NCBI GenBank assembly: GCA_041687755.1
Contig: JBDNJM010000042.1
Coordinates: 1 to 18,441, forward strand
Direction of reading: 5' to 3'
Length of the DNA stretch: 18,441 nucleotides
DNA from: JBDNJM01 sp041687755
GTDB taxonomy: Bacteria; Planctomycetota; UBA1135; GCA-002686595
Both the position numbers and the translations under genes were made by a program. Under the pieces are notes generated by a model that made no database searches, was not told the origin of the DNA, and saw only the letters and a list, made by a program, of their open reading frames with translations. Below are positions 1 to 7,039 of this stretch, piece by piece. Each line of letters starts with the position of its first letter. Positions within the stretch are counted from its first letter, which is position 1.

Positions 1-81
1 CCAGGCACGTTTTCACCGGCTCGGGAGCTGCTCTGCCGCATAGCGGCAGAGCAGCTCCCGAGCCGGTGAAAACGTGCCTGG
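1..81. repeat. Perfect 39-bp inverted repeat with 3-nt loop
   Basis: Bases 1-39 are exactly complementary in reverse to bases 43-81, with ATA (40-42) as the loop. The outer part of each arm contains CCAGGCACGTTTTCACC. The right arm runs into CACC, so GTGCCTGGCAC (74-84) is itself an inner palindrome and the repeat may continue to the left of the window. It lies 37 bp downstream of the minus-strand carbonic anhydrase gene. No T-run follows either arm, so an ordinary intrinsic terminator is not supported. By inference it resembles the dispersed palindromes mobilised by REP-associated Y1 transposases. Confidence 0.9.
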
Positions 82-118
82 CACCGTATCCTTCCCCCCG
101 CCCGCACGCCGTGGCGTT

Positions 119-628
119 CTAGCGCCCCAGGTACTGCTCGACCTTCGCCACGTAGCCCGCCGCGCTCTTCAAAATGCCCTGCACCTGCTCGTCGGTCACC
201 TCGCGCACGACCTTGCCCGGCAGCCCGACGACCAGCGAACGCGGCGGGATCACGGCATTCTCCTTCACGACTGCGCCGGCACCGATGATGGACTCCTCGC
301 CGATCGTGCAGCCGCCCAGCAGGATCGCGCCCATGCCGATCAGGCAGCGGTCGCCGACCCTCGCACCGTGCAACACGCAGCGATGACCGATCGTCACGTC
401 CTCGCCAATGACGTTGGGCACGTCAGGATCGGCGTGGATCATGGTCAGGTCCTGGACGTTCGAGCGCGCGCCGATGCGGATCGCAGCATCGTCGCCGCGC
501 AGGACGCTCCCGAACCACACGCTAGCTTCCGCGCCGAGCTCGATCTCGCCGGTGAGGACGGCATTGAAGGCCCGGAAGCTCCCCCCTTCGAGGCGCTCGA
601 TCAGTCCCTCCCTTGCGAAGCGCGTCAC
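119..628 (-). CDS. Gamma-class carbonic anhydrase-like protein (YrdA/Paa Y family)
   Basis: This is a 169-residue left-handed beta-helix protein of the gamma carbonic anhydrase/hexapeptide-repeat family. Repeated I-G-x-x-x-x-I turns run through the chain. The three metal-binding histidines of the family are present: His65 in MIHAD, and His82 and His87 in IGHRCVLHGA. N57-V-Q-D60 matches the conserved segment before the first ligand. The likely reaction is reversible CO2 hydration in the cytoplasm as a trimer with zinc or iron, but many members of this subfamily have no demonstrated activity. The start chosen is GTG at 628, because its GTGA overlaps the thiG stop and gives the usual family length of about 170 residues. 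The open frame extends to 967, but that part lies inside thiG and is not conserved-looking. It is the last gene of the rlmI-thiS-thiG unit and is probably translationally coupled to thiG. Confidence 0.9.
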   Translation of the reverse strand: MTRFAREGLIERLEGGSFRAFNAVLTGEIELGAEASVWFGSVLRGDDAAIRIGARSNVQDLTMIHADPDVPNVIGEDVTIGHRCVLHGARVGDRCLIGMGAILLGGCTIGEESIIGAGAVVKENAVIPPRSLVVGLPGKVVREVTDEQVQGILKSAAGYVAKVEQYLGR

Positions 629-1452
629 GCCCCGCTGCCCGCGCCGGCGATGCGGGCCTCCATCGGAGAGGAAGCATTCGCGTAGAGCTTGATCGGAATG
701 CGCCCCGCCAGGAACGCGTTGCGCCCGGCGTGCACGGCCGACCGCATCGCCGCCGCCATCCGCAGGGGCTCGGTCGCCCCCGCGATCGCGGTGTTGAGCA
801 GCACGCCCTCCACGCCGAGTTCCATCGCGAGCGCCGCGTCGCTCGCCGTTCCGACGCCCGCGTCCACGACGACCGGCTGCGAGACCAGCTCCATCAGGAT
901 CCGGATGGCGTTGGGGTTCAGCACGCCTTGACCCGATCCGATCGGGCTGCCCGCCGGCATGATGCAAGCCGCGCCGGCGTCCGCGAGGCGCACGCCCAGG
1001 CGCGGGTCGTCCGAGGTGTAGACCATCACCGTGAAGCCGGCCGCGGCGAGCTGCTCGGTCGCCTCGAGCGTTCCGATGGGATCGGGCAGCAGAGTCTTCT
1101 CGTCCCCGAGCACCTCGAGCTTCACCAGGTCGGTCTCGAGCAGGTCGCGCGCGAGCAGCGACGTGCGCACGGCGCTCTCCGCGTCGAAGCAGCCGGCCGT
1201 GTTCGGCAGGATCGTGTAGCGCGAGCGATCCACGTGGTCGAGCAGCGACTCGCCCTTCGCGGGATCAAGATTCACGCGCCGCACCGCGACCGTTACGCAG
1301 TCCGTGCCGCTGATGTCCAGCGCCTGAGCCATCTGCTCGAACGTCGCGTACTTGCCCGTTCCAACGAGCAGGCGCGACTGGAAGGTGTACTTACCCACCT
1401 GCAGCGCCGTGTCGGCGTCGGGTCGGGTTTCGGAGGCCTGGGGGGTGCGCAT
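625..1452 (-). CDS. thiG: Thiazole synthase ThiG
   Basis: ThiG forms the thiazole phosphate ring of thiamin from deoxyxylulose phosphate, dehydroglycine (or glycine-derived imine) and ThiS thiocarboxylate. The product of this ORF is a TIM-barrel protein. The N-terminal YTFQSRLLVGTGKY motif, the Schiff-base lysine Lys111 in DLVKLEVLGD, the PAGSPIGSGQG phosphate loop and VVVDAGVGTASDA are all present. Starting at ATG 1452 gives 275 residues, close to the family norm. An in-frame GTG at 1524, only 6 bp after the thiS stop, would add 24 residues that do not look like ThiG, so the start is open. Neither start has a clear Shine-Dalgarno sequence. It follows thiS directly and its stop overlaps the start of the carbonic anhydrase gene. 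Confidence 0.96.
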   Translation of the reverse strand: MRTPQASETRPDADTALQVGKYTFQSRLLVGTGKYATFEQMAQALDISGTDCVTVAVRRVNLDPAKGESLLDHVDRSRYTILPNTAGCFDAESAVRTSLLARDLLETDLVKLEVLGDEKTLLPDPIGTLEATEQLAAAGFTVMVYTSDDPRLGVRLADAGAACIMPAGSPIGSGQGVLNPNAIRILMELVSQPVVVDAGVGTASDAALAMELGVEGVLLNTAIAGATEPLRMAAAMRSAVHAGRNAFLAGRIPIKLYANASSPMEARIAGAGSGA

Positions 1453-1530
1453 GAGAGGTGAAGGGCCCACGGAAGCCAGAAGAAGAAGACTCGAGGAAAC
1501 GCCGCGTTCAGGGGGGAGTTTCACAGTATC

Positions 1531-1743
1531 TCATCCGCCACCCACCAAAGTAACCAGCTCGACGACATCCCCCGCGATCAGCTCCCGGGCCTCGCGCTCG
1601 GCGCGCGCCACGAGTTCCCGGTTCACCTCCACCGCGACCAGCTCGGGCCGCAGCTGCAGTTCTGCGATCAGGCCCGCCACCGACGTCCCGGCGTCGAGCT
1701 CCTGGTCCGCGCCGTTGACGCGGATGGTGATCCGACCCTCCAC
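1531..1743 (-). CDS. thiS: Sulfur carrier protein ThiS
   Basis: This is a 70-residue ubiquitin-fold protein. It opens with the beta-strand RITIRVNG and continues through NRELVAR. It ends in VELVTLVGGG; the C-terminal Gly-Gly is the site that ThiF adenylates and that then carries the thiocarboxylate to ThiG. The start is GTG at 1743, five bases after the stop of the upstream methyltransferase gene, and no ATG fits. Longer reading of the same frame upstream lies within the methyltransferase gene and has no ThiS character. Position immediately before thiG is the usual arrangement. No thiF, thiH or thiO lies in the window, so the activating and glycine-oxidising enzymes must be elsewhere. Confidence 0.93.
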   Translation of the reverse strand: MEGRITIRVNGADQELDAGTSVAGLIAELQLRPELVAVEVNRELVARAEREARELIAGDVVELVTLVGGG

Positions 1744-1748
1744 CGCCC

Positions 1749-2930
1749 CTAATTGACGCGCATGAACGCGCACTTCAAGTAGGAACTCTCGGGCAGGGTC
1801 AGCAGGTGCGGGTGATCGGGACCGGGCCCGGCCACGTGCAGCAGATAGGCGTCGCGTTGGGCGTCGACGGCCGCGCGCGAGACGTGGTGCAAGAATTCCT
1901 CGCGGCTGACCGCGTAGGAGCACGAAGCGCTGACCAGGTGTCCGCCCTCTTCGACCAGCCCGAAGGCCCGCAGGTTGAGCTCGCGGTAGCCACGGGCGGC
2001 CCCTTCGGCCTCCCGTCGGTTGCGGGCGAACGCCGGCGGGTCGACGATGACCAGGCCGAACTCTTCCTTCGACTTCGAGCGAGCGCGCAGATCGTTCATC
2101 GCGTTCGTCTTGACAAATTCGATCTTGTCGGCCACGCCGTTGAGTTCGGCGTTGCGCAACAGGCGCTCGCCTGCGCCTGCAGATTGATCGAGGGCGATCA
2201 CCTGCTCCGCACCGCGCCGCGCGCATTGAATCGCGAACAGCCCGTCGTAGCAAAAGGCGTCCAGCACCCGGTTGCCAGCGGCGTAAACGGCCGCGACCGC
2301 GCGGTTGTCCCGTTGGTCGAGGTAGGCCCCGGTCTTGTGTCCGCGGGTCACGTCGACCTCGTAGACCAGCCCGTCGGACTCCTCCACGATGATGGCTCCC
2401 GGATCATCTCCGTGCACCCACTCGACGCGCTCCTCAAGGTCCTCGAGGCGGCGCACGCCGGAGTCTGAACGGTCCAAGATCGCGCGCGGCTCGAAGGGCA
2501 GCATCTCGCGGATCAGATCGAGCAGGAAGTCCCGCATCTGGTCGGACCCCTGGCAGCCGCTCTGCACGACGAGCACGTCGGCATAGCGATCGACAACGAA
2601 CCCGGGCAGGTGCTCGGAGTCGCCCGCGATCAGTCGGCAGGCGCCGGTGGGCTCCATGAACCCGAGGCGTTCGCGCTCGGTCAGCGCACGCGCAACCAGA
2701 TCCAGCCAAAAGTCGCGGGTCGGCTGCTCAGGTGAGCGCGTCACCATGCGCACTGTGATTCGGCTGTGGGTACTGAACAGGCCCCAGCCCAACGGTTTCT
2801 CGTTCGGGTCGAAAACTGGAACGAGCTCCCCCGCCGTCGCATCGGCCGAAGCCACGTCGTCGGAGTAGATCCAAGGGTGCCCAGAGGCCGCCCAACGTCG
2901 GCCCTTGCCGGTAAGTACAACTTTTCCCAT
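1749..2930 (-). CDS. rlmI: RlmI-like 23S rRNA (cytosine-5-)-methyltransferase
   Basis: This 393-residue class I SAM-dependent methyltransferase matches E. coli RlmI along its length; RlmI makes m5C1962 in 23S rRNA. The N-terminal PUA-type RNA-binding region (about 1-75) contains the GHPWIY motif. The linker has GHKTGAYLDQRDNR (198-211). The SAM-binding loop is RVLDAFCYDGLF (221-232), with Asp where many family members have Thr. D297-P-P-A-F is the catalytic motif, and Cys337 in SASCSY corresponds to the nucleophilic Cys of the family. The C-terminal DHP...YLK segment is also conserved. ATG 2930 has no Shine-Dalgarno sequence. It heads the minus-strand operon with thiS, thiG and the carbonic anhydrase. 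Nothing links rRNA methylation to thiamin; the grouping may only reflect gene packing. The exact target base cannot be read from sequence. Confidence 0.9.
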   Translation of the reverse strand: MGKVVLTGKGRRWAASGHPWIYSDDVASADATAGELVPVFDPNEKPLGWGLFSTHSRITVRMVTRSPEQPTRDFWLDLVARALTERERLGFMEPTGACRLIAGDSEHLPGFVVDRYADVLVVQSGCQGSDQMRDFLLDLIREMLPFEPRAILDRSDSGVRRLEDLEERVEWVHGDDPGAIIVEESDGLVYEVDVTRGHKTGAYLDQRDNRAVAAVYAAGNRVLDAFCYDGLFAIQCARRGAEQVIALDQSAGAGERLLRNAELNGVADKIEFVKTNAMNDLRARSKSKEEFGLVIVDPPAFARNRREAEGAARGYRELNLRAFGLVEEGGHLVSASCSYAVSREEFLHHVSRAAVDAQRDAYLLHVAGPGPDHPHLLTLPESSYLKCAFMRVN

Positions 2931-3051
2931 TTCGCGGGGGAGTCTACTGGCGCGGGAGGCCGTCGACCGCGGCCGCCCGCCATAAAGCTTCGAGGCGGGG
3001 CCGATTCCGTCGCCGGCGAGGGATCGCGTGGGTCGCCGGCCCTCGCAGCGG
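2931..3051. other. Intergenic region with GC-rich hairpin downstream of the HEAT/TPR gene
   Basis: This 121-bp spacer lies between the stop of the HEAT/TPR gene and the start of the rlmI operon, both on the minus strand. GCGAGGG (3016-3022) pairs with CCCTCGC (3040-3046) around a 17-nt loop, just after the HEAT/TPR stop in the minus direction. There is no T-run after it, so it is at most a weak or Rho-assisted terminator. The rlmI operon promoter should also lie here, but no convincing -35/-10 pair is visible. Confidence 0.35.
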
Positions 3052-5436
3052 CTACTCGCCGGCGGTGAGGCGCTCGAACTCGGGCACGCCGAGCAGGCTC
3101 GCCAAATCCGGGTCCTCAGCCGCCCACTCCCGCTGCCGGGCGACCGCCCCCGGCGAACGGCTGGGATCCTCGAGCTCCTGCTCCAGGTAGACCAGCGCGG
3201 CCTCGGTCTCCCCCAGCAGCGCGTAGGTGCAGGCGAGGTTGTAGTAGAGCCCGGGCGCGGGCTGGACGCTCTCCAGCAGGAAGCGCGCCTCCTCGTCCCG
3301 GCCCGCGCGCGCCCGATAGCAGGCCGCGAGCACGGTCATGAACTCGCTCTGCTGCAGCTCGAGCGCCCGCTCGAAGTAGCCCAGCGCCAGCTCGGAATCG
3401 CCGAGCCGCACGTTGGCGTTGACCGCCAGGCTGACCAGCACGTCCGCCCGCAGCCGCTGGGTCCCCAGGATCTGGGCCTCGATCTGGGCCCGCGCGCGCG
3501 GGTCGCCCGTCTCGATCTGGAACACGCCTTGGCGGCCCCGGATCAGCTCTTCCCGGCTCGCCACGAGCCCGTTCTCGAGCGCCTCCAGCCGCCCCTGGGC
3601 GCTGAGCAGCTCAGCCGCTGAGTCCTCGGGCCGACCCAGATCGGAGAGCGCCGACCCCAGGGCGAGCGATAATCGGGCCTGGGTCCAGTCCTTCCAGTTG
3701 GCCGAAGGCGGTCGTTCGACGGCGTCCACGTCCAGGGCTAGGTCCTCCAGGAGCGCCAGCGAGCGCTCGGAGTCGCCCTCCGCCCGCCACTGGGCCGCCA
3801 GGTCGAGGGCGAGCAGCGACGGATCCCGGTAGTCGAGCAGCGGGCGCCAGCCAGCGGCCTCGTCGCCGCCCGAAAGGTCCTCGCCGAGCCGCTGGCGCAC
3901 CGCGGTCCAGATCCGGCGGTTGCTGCGCTCGTCGGGGTCCGAGAGCTTCTGGGAGGCGTAGTCGATCTGGGCGATGCGCATCGACTTCAGCAGCTCCAGG
4001 CGCTCCTCGTCCTCCAAAGGCGCCTGAATCGCGAACTCCGACTCCGCGGCGCGGAAGCCGAGCAGCTCCTCCGGCGCAACCAGCGCCAGCGTCCGCGCCA
4101 GATCCTCGAGCAACCCCAGCAGCTCGATTTGGCTCCAGGCCGGCAGGCGCCCGCCGCTGCAGATCAGCCTCCGCGGGGCCAGATCGCGGTCGAGGATCAC
4201 ATCGAGGCTCGCCGTGCCCACCAGCGCGTCGCTGCGGATCTCAAGCAGCTCCGCCTCCAGGGCGCGAACGTGCACCCGTCGGGCCGCGGCCACCAGGTCC
4301 GCGTCGTCCACCGCGCGACCTTCCATGCGGCCGGCGGTGATCCACAACACGTCGACGAGCGCGAGCAGCTGCAGCCGATCCACCGCCCGGGCCGCCTCCG
4401 CATGCCCCGTGCTGCCGCGCGGGGCACGCCGCTCGCCGCGCGCTGCGACAGCCGCCTCGAGGCTGGCGCGCGCGCGCCCAAGCGCCTCGCGGGCGGGCTC
4501 GGCGGAGCGCTGGGCGATCTCAGCCGAGGCCTGCAGCAGGTGGCCGTAGGCGCGAAAAGTGCGCCCCTGGGCCGTCGTTTCCCCGAGTCGACGCGCAACG
4601 AGTCGGTCCGCATGCCGGCGCGCATCCTCAGGGTCCCGGGCGAGGGCCAGGGAGAGCACCGCCGCGCGGTAGTCCAAATCTGCGGGGTCCCAACCGTCGG
4701 CCGAGAAGCCCGCCAGCAGCGCTCGTGCGCGCTCGGGCGCATCCAGCCAAACCAGCCGGTCCAGGGCACCGGTCAGGCCGCTCGCGGCGGCGTTGCGGAC
4801 GCGCTCGTCGGGGTGCCGGCGGGCCGCGAGCAGCGGCGCACGCTCGGACACCTCGAGGCCTCCGCCCGGGGCGTCGGGCAGGCGCTGGCCATAGGCCTCC
4901 ACCAGCTCCGCCAGACCCGCGCCCTGGGGCGCCCGGCCGGGATCGGCCAGGGCCTCGACCACAGCGGCCCGAATCGCCTCCGCGGAGCTGCGCAGGTCGT
5001 CCAGCGCGTCCGCGACATAGTCGTGGTCAGGTGCCGGCAGCGCGCGCAGCCCTGACCCCAGGGCCTCGGAAGCGCGCGGATCGTCGATGCCACCGAGCGC
5101 CTTGGCCGCCGCGCGGCGAACCAGCTCGCTCGGGTCGCCGAGCAGGGACCCCCGCAGCAGCTCGATCCGCCGTGTGCGCGCCGCCGCACTCGTCGGCCCG
5201 ACGCCCAGGTACTCGACGGCTCGAGCCCGCACGAGGGGCTCGGCGTCTCCGAGCGCCAGTTCTGCTCCCGCGACGCCTGCACCCTCGTCGGCCGCCGCGA
5301 GGCCCTCAACCGCCTCGCGCAGCCGCATGCGGGCCCCGCTGTCGCCGTCCTCGCCCAGGGCCGTCGAGAAGCCCCAGCCGACGAGCAGGCCCAGGCCTGC
5401 GAGGATCCGGATCGCGAGTCGTGCGTACTTCGTCAT
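3052..5436 (-). CDS. Exported or membrane-anchored HEAT-repeat/TPR protein
   Basis: This 794-residue protein has no assigned function. Residues 1-28 look like a signal peptide or membrane anchor: MTKYARLAIR then a hydrophobic stretch ILAGLGLLVGWGF and STALGED. Residues about 35-260 contain HEAT-like helical repeats, such as EPLVRARAVEYLG, ELVRRAAAKALGGIDD and ERVRNAAASGLTGAL. The middle (about 260-560) is alpha-helical and rich in Leu, Ala and Arg. The C-terminal third has TPR units, including ALGYFERALELQQ and GLYYNLACTYALLGETEAALVYLEQEL, and closes with DPDLASLLGVPEFERL, a common ending of TPR proteins. It probably acts as an extracytoplasmic scaffold for protein contacts. Its ATG lies in an ATGA overlap with the stop of the AAA+ regulator gene, so the two are cotranscribed and probably coupled. 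No enzymatic motif was seen. Confidence 0.85.
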   Translation of the reverse strand: MTKYARLAIRILAGLGLLVGWGFSTALGEDGDSGARMRLREAVEGLAAADEGAGVAGAELALGDAEPLVRARAVEYLGVGPTSAAARTRRIELLRGSLLGDPSELVRRAAAKALGGIDDPRASEALGSGLRALPAPDHDYVADALDDLRSSAEAIRAAVVEALADPGRAPQGAGLAELVEAYGQRLPDAPGGGLEVSERAPLLAARRHPDERVRNAAASGLTGALDRLVWLDAPERARALLAGFSADGWDPADLDYRAAVLSLALARDPEDARRHADRLVARRLGETTAQGRTFRAYGHLLQASAEIAQRSAEPAREALGRARASLEAAVAARGERRAPRGSTGHAEAARAVDRLQLLALVDVLWITAGRMEGRAVDDADLVAAARRVHVRALEAELLEIRSDALVGTASLDVILDRDLAPRRLICSGGRLPAWSQIELLGLLEDLARTLALVAPEELLGFRAAESEFAIQAPLEDEERLELLKSMRIAQIDYASQKLSDPDERSNRRIWTAVRQRLGEDLSGGDEAAGWRPLLDYRDPSLLALDLAAQWRAEGDSERSLALLEDLALDVDAVERPPSANWKDWTQARLSLALGSALSDLGRPEDSAAELLSAQGRLEALENGLVASREELIRGRQGVFQIETGDPRARAQIEAQILGTQRLRADVLVSLAVNANVRLGDSELALGYFERALELQQSEFMTVLAACYRARAGRDEEARFLLESVQPAPGLYYNLACTYALLGETEAALVYLEQELEDPSRSPGAVARQREWAAEDPDLASLLGVPEFERLTAGE

Positions 5437-6425
5437 GCGTTTGTCTCCCGGCCTTCGCCGGCCTTGTCGTCCGGCGTCTTCTGCCGCTCGACTCGGTACT
5501 CGAACGCCCGGCGGGTCAGACCGACGGCGCGCGCCGCGGCGCTCAAGTTGCCCCGCGCCTGGGCCAGCGCCGCCTGCAGGAGGGCCCGCTCGAAGTCCTC
5601 GAGCCCGACCCCGTGGGCCAGGGCCTGGTCCGCCAGCTCGACCTCGATGCCGGCGACCGACTCCTCCAGGAACTCCAGCTCGGCGGGCGCCACCTCATCC
5701 TCAGGCCCCCCGAGCGCGGTCACGCGCTCCATCGCATTCTCTAGCTCGCGCACGTTGCCCGGCCAGGCGTGGGCTCGACAGAGCTCCAGGGCCGCCGCGC
5801 TCAGCCGCCGGGCCGGCACCCGGCCATAGCGCTCAGCCGCGCGCTCCAAGAGGCCCTCGGAGAGGCGCTCCAGGTCTCCTTCTCGCGCCCGCAGCGGCGG
5901 CACCTCCAGCGTCACGACCGCCAACCTGTAGTAGAGGTCTTCCCTGAACCCCCCCGCCCGCACCCGGGCCTCGAGGCCCCGCGCAGCGGTCGCGACGATG
6001 CGCACGTCTACGGGAAACGACTCCTCCGAGCCCACGGGCTCGACGACGCGCTCCTGCAGCACCCGCAGCAGCTTGACCTGGGACTCGAGCGGCAGGAGCC
6101 CGATGTCGTCCAGCACCAGCGTGCCGCCGTCGGCGCGCCGGAACAGCCCCTTGCGGGCCCCGCCAGCGTCCGTGAAGGCCCCCTCCGCATGCCCGAACAG
6201 CTCAGACTCGATCAAGCTGGAGCTGAGAGCCCCCAGGTGAGCGCTCAGGCAGGGCTTTGCGGCGCGCGCGCCCTCGGCGTGCAGCCATAGGCCCGCCGTA
6301 CTCTTGCCGACCCCGCTCTCGCCCTCCAGCAGGACGGTCGCGTCGCTGCCGGCGGCAAGCCGCAGATGCTCCATGAACTGCAGATGAGCGGGCGAGCGCC
6401 CGAGCAGGATGGCAGCGGTGGACAT
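5433..6425 (-). CDS. Sigma-54-interaction AAA+ regulator with variant GAFTDA motif
   Basis: This 330-residue protein is a bacterial enhancer-binding protein reduced to the AAA+ and DNA-binding parts. The Walker A motif is GESGVGKS (35-42). The sigma-54 contact loop reads GAFTDA (82-87) rather than GAFTGA. Walker B is LVLDDIG (103-109), with Asp107 in place of the usual Glu. FREDLYYRL (160-168) carries the arginine fingers, and WPGNVREL (221-228) is the sensor II region. A Fis-type helix-turn-helix (about 273-316, GNLSAAARAVGLTRRAFEYRV) binds DNA. There is no receiver, GAF, PAS or FHA domain, so activity must be controlled by abundance, partner proteins or phosphorylation outside a receiver. 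The family remodels sigma-54 polymerase using ATP; the two substitutions make that uncertain here. ATG 6425 has no Shine-Dalgarno sequence. The gene overlaps the HEAT/TPR gene by four bases. Confidence 0.9.
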   Translation of the reverse strand: MSTAAILLGRSPAHLQFMEHLRLAAGSDATVLLEGESGVGKSTAGLWLHAEGARAAKPCLSAHLGALSSSLIESELFGHAEGAFTDAGGARKGLFRRADGGTLVLDDIGLLPLESQVKLLRVLQERVVEPVGSEESFPVDVRIVATAARGLEARVRAGGFREDLYYRLAVVTLEVPPLRAREGDLERLSEGLLERAAERYGRVPARRLSAAALELCRAHAWPGNVRELENAMERVTALGGPEDEVAPAELEFLEESVAGIEVELADQALAHGVGLEDFERALLQAALAQARGNLSAAARAVGLTRRAFEYRVERQKTPDDKAGEGRETNA

Positions 6426-6520
6426 GGATCTGGAGTAGGAGAGGTGCGAGGAGCAGCGGGAGGCAGCGGCCGGGGATCGGGAATACCCAGAATATCAGCG
6501 CGGAGACAGAGCTCGGCGCG

Positions 6521-6547
6521 GGGCTCGATAGGCCCTGCTCGTGCCGG
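6521..6547 (-). promoter_or_regulatory. Candidate sigma-54 (-24/-12) promoter for the AAA+ regulator operon
   Basis: Read on the minus strand, CGGCACGAGCAGGGC has GG at 6545-6544 and GC at 6533-6532, separated by the obligatory ten bases. GGCACG matches the -24 consensus exactly; the -12 half (GGGC instead of TTGC) is weaker. Transcription would begin near 6521, about 95 bases before the regulator ATG. If real, the regulator would activate its own operon. In GC-rich DNA a chance match is possible. Confidence 0.25.
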
Positions 6548-6597
6548 ACGCGAGTCGCTAGACCGGACGAGCGGCTCCATGAGACCGGCGCGAGTCG
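6544..6597. repeat. Pair of short direct repeats upstream of the AAA+ regulator gene
   Basis: CCGGACGCGAGTCG (6544-6557) and CCGGCGCGAGTCG (6585-6597) differ by one inserted base and start 41 bp apart, close to four helical turns. Such spacing suits a dimeric or hexameric regulator binding on one face of the DNA. One copy overlaps the -24 element of the candidate sigma-54 promoter. The binding role is inference. Confidence 0.35.
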
Positions 6598-7039
6598 GGT
6601 CCGACACGTTCAAGGATACTGCCGGCGTCGTTGACTACTGCCCCAACCCTATAGCAGACTGTTCGCCCACAAGACCGGTCCTCTCCGAGGCCCGGCGCTT
6701 TCGGCGGTCCAAAACGGGTCCGGCGGGAGACGCCGAGCGGCGGTGCGACCGAGCCTTCCCAGCGCCGGACTCAAACGAATGAGCACGGCGTCGGTCCGGC
6801 GACCTGCTAGGCCGCGCTCCATTGCCCAGGAGTGCATCGGCCCCGCAGCTAGCCGAGACCCGAGCGCCCCCTTGGCCAGACCTCAGAGGTCTTTGGCGGA
6901 AGAGGCCCTTAGGAGGGCTCGGGCGTGCGTGCCGCCGCGACCCTCCCCCAGCGGTATCCCGCAGCGCGACCGCCGGCGAAAGCGTCGAACCGAGGAGCCC
7001 CTGCCGGTCAACCAGGCCGCCGCCGCCCCTACCGATTCG

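Larger units (their letters stand above)
6426..7039. other. 614-bp divergent region between the AAA+ regulator and nusA
   Basis: No convincing gene was seen on either strand. The nusA frame is open from 6743 without a stop, but the 99 extra codons are Arg/Pro/Ala-rich and unlike NusA, whose family begins at the MNKEELL segment. A TTGACT at 6631-6636 and TATAGC at 6650-6655 are only 13 bp apart, too close for a standard sigma-70 promoter. The nusA promoter should lie here, giving a long untranslated leader. rimP, which usually precedes nusA, is absent. Confidence 0.6.

Noticed and set aside
629..967. Extended N-terminus of the carbonic anhydrase frame
   Set aside because: It lies inside thiG on the same strand, is Arg/Gly-rich, and the GTGA overlap at 628 gives the usual family length.
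6631..6655. TTGACT and TATAGC as a sigma-70 promoter for nusA
   Set aside because: The spacer is only 13 bp, far from the usual 16-18.
6743..7039. 99-codon extension upstream of nusA
   Set aside because: Open only because of high GC; composition is Arg/Pro/Ala-rich and the conserved NusA N-terminus begins at 7040.
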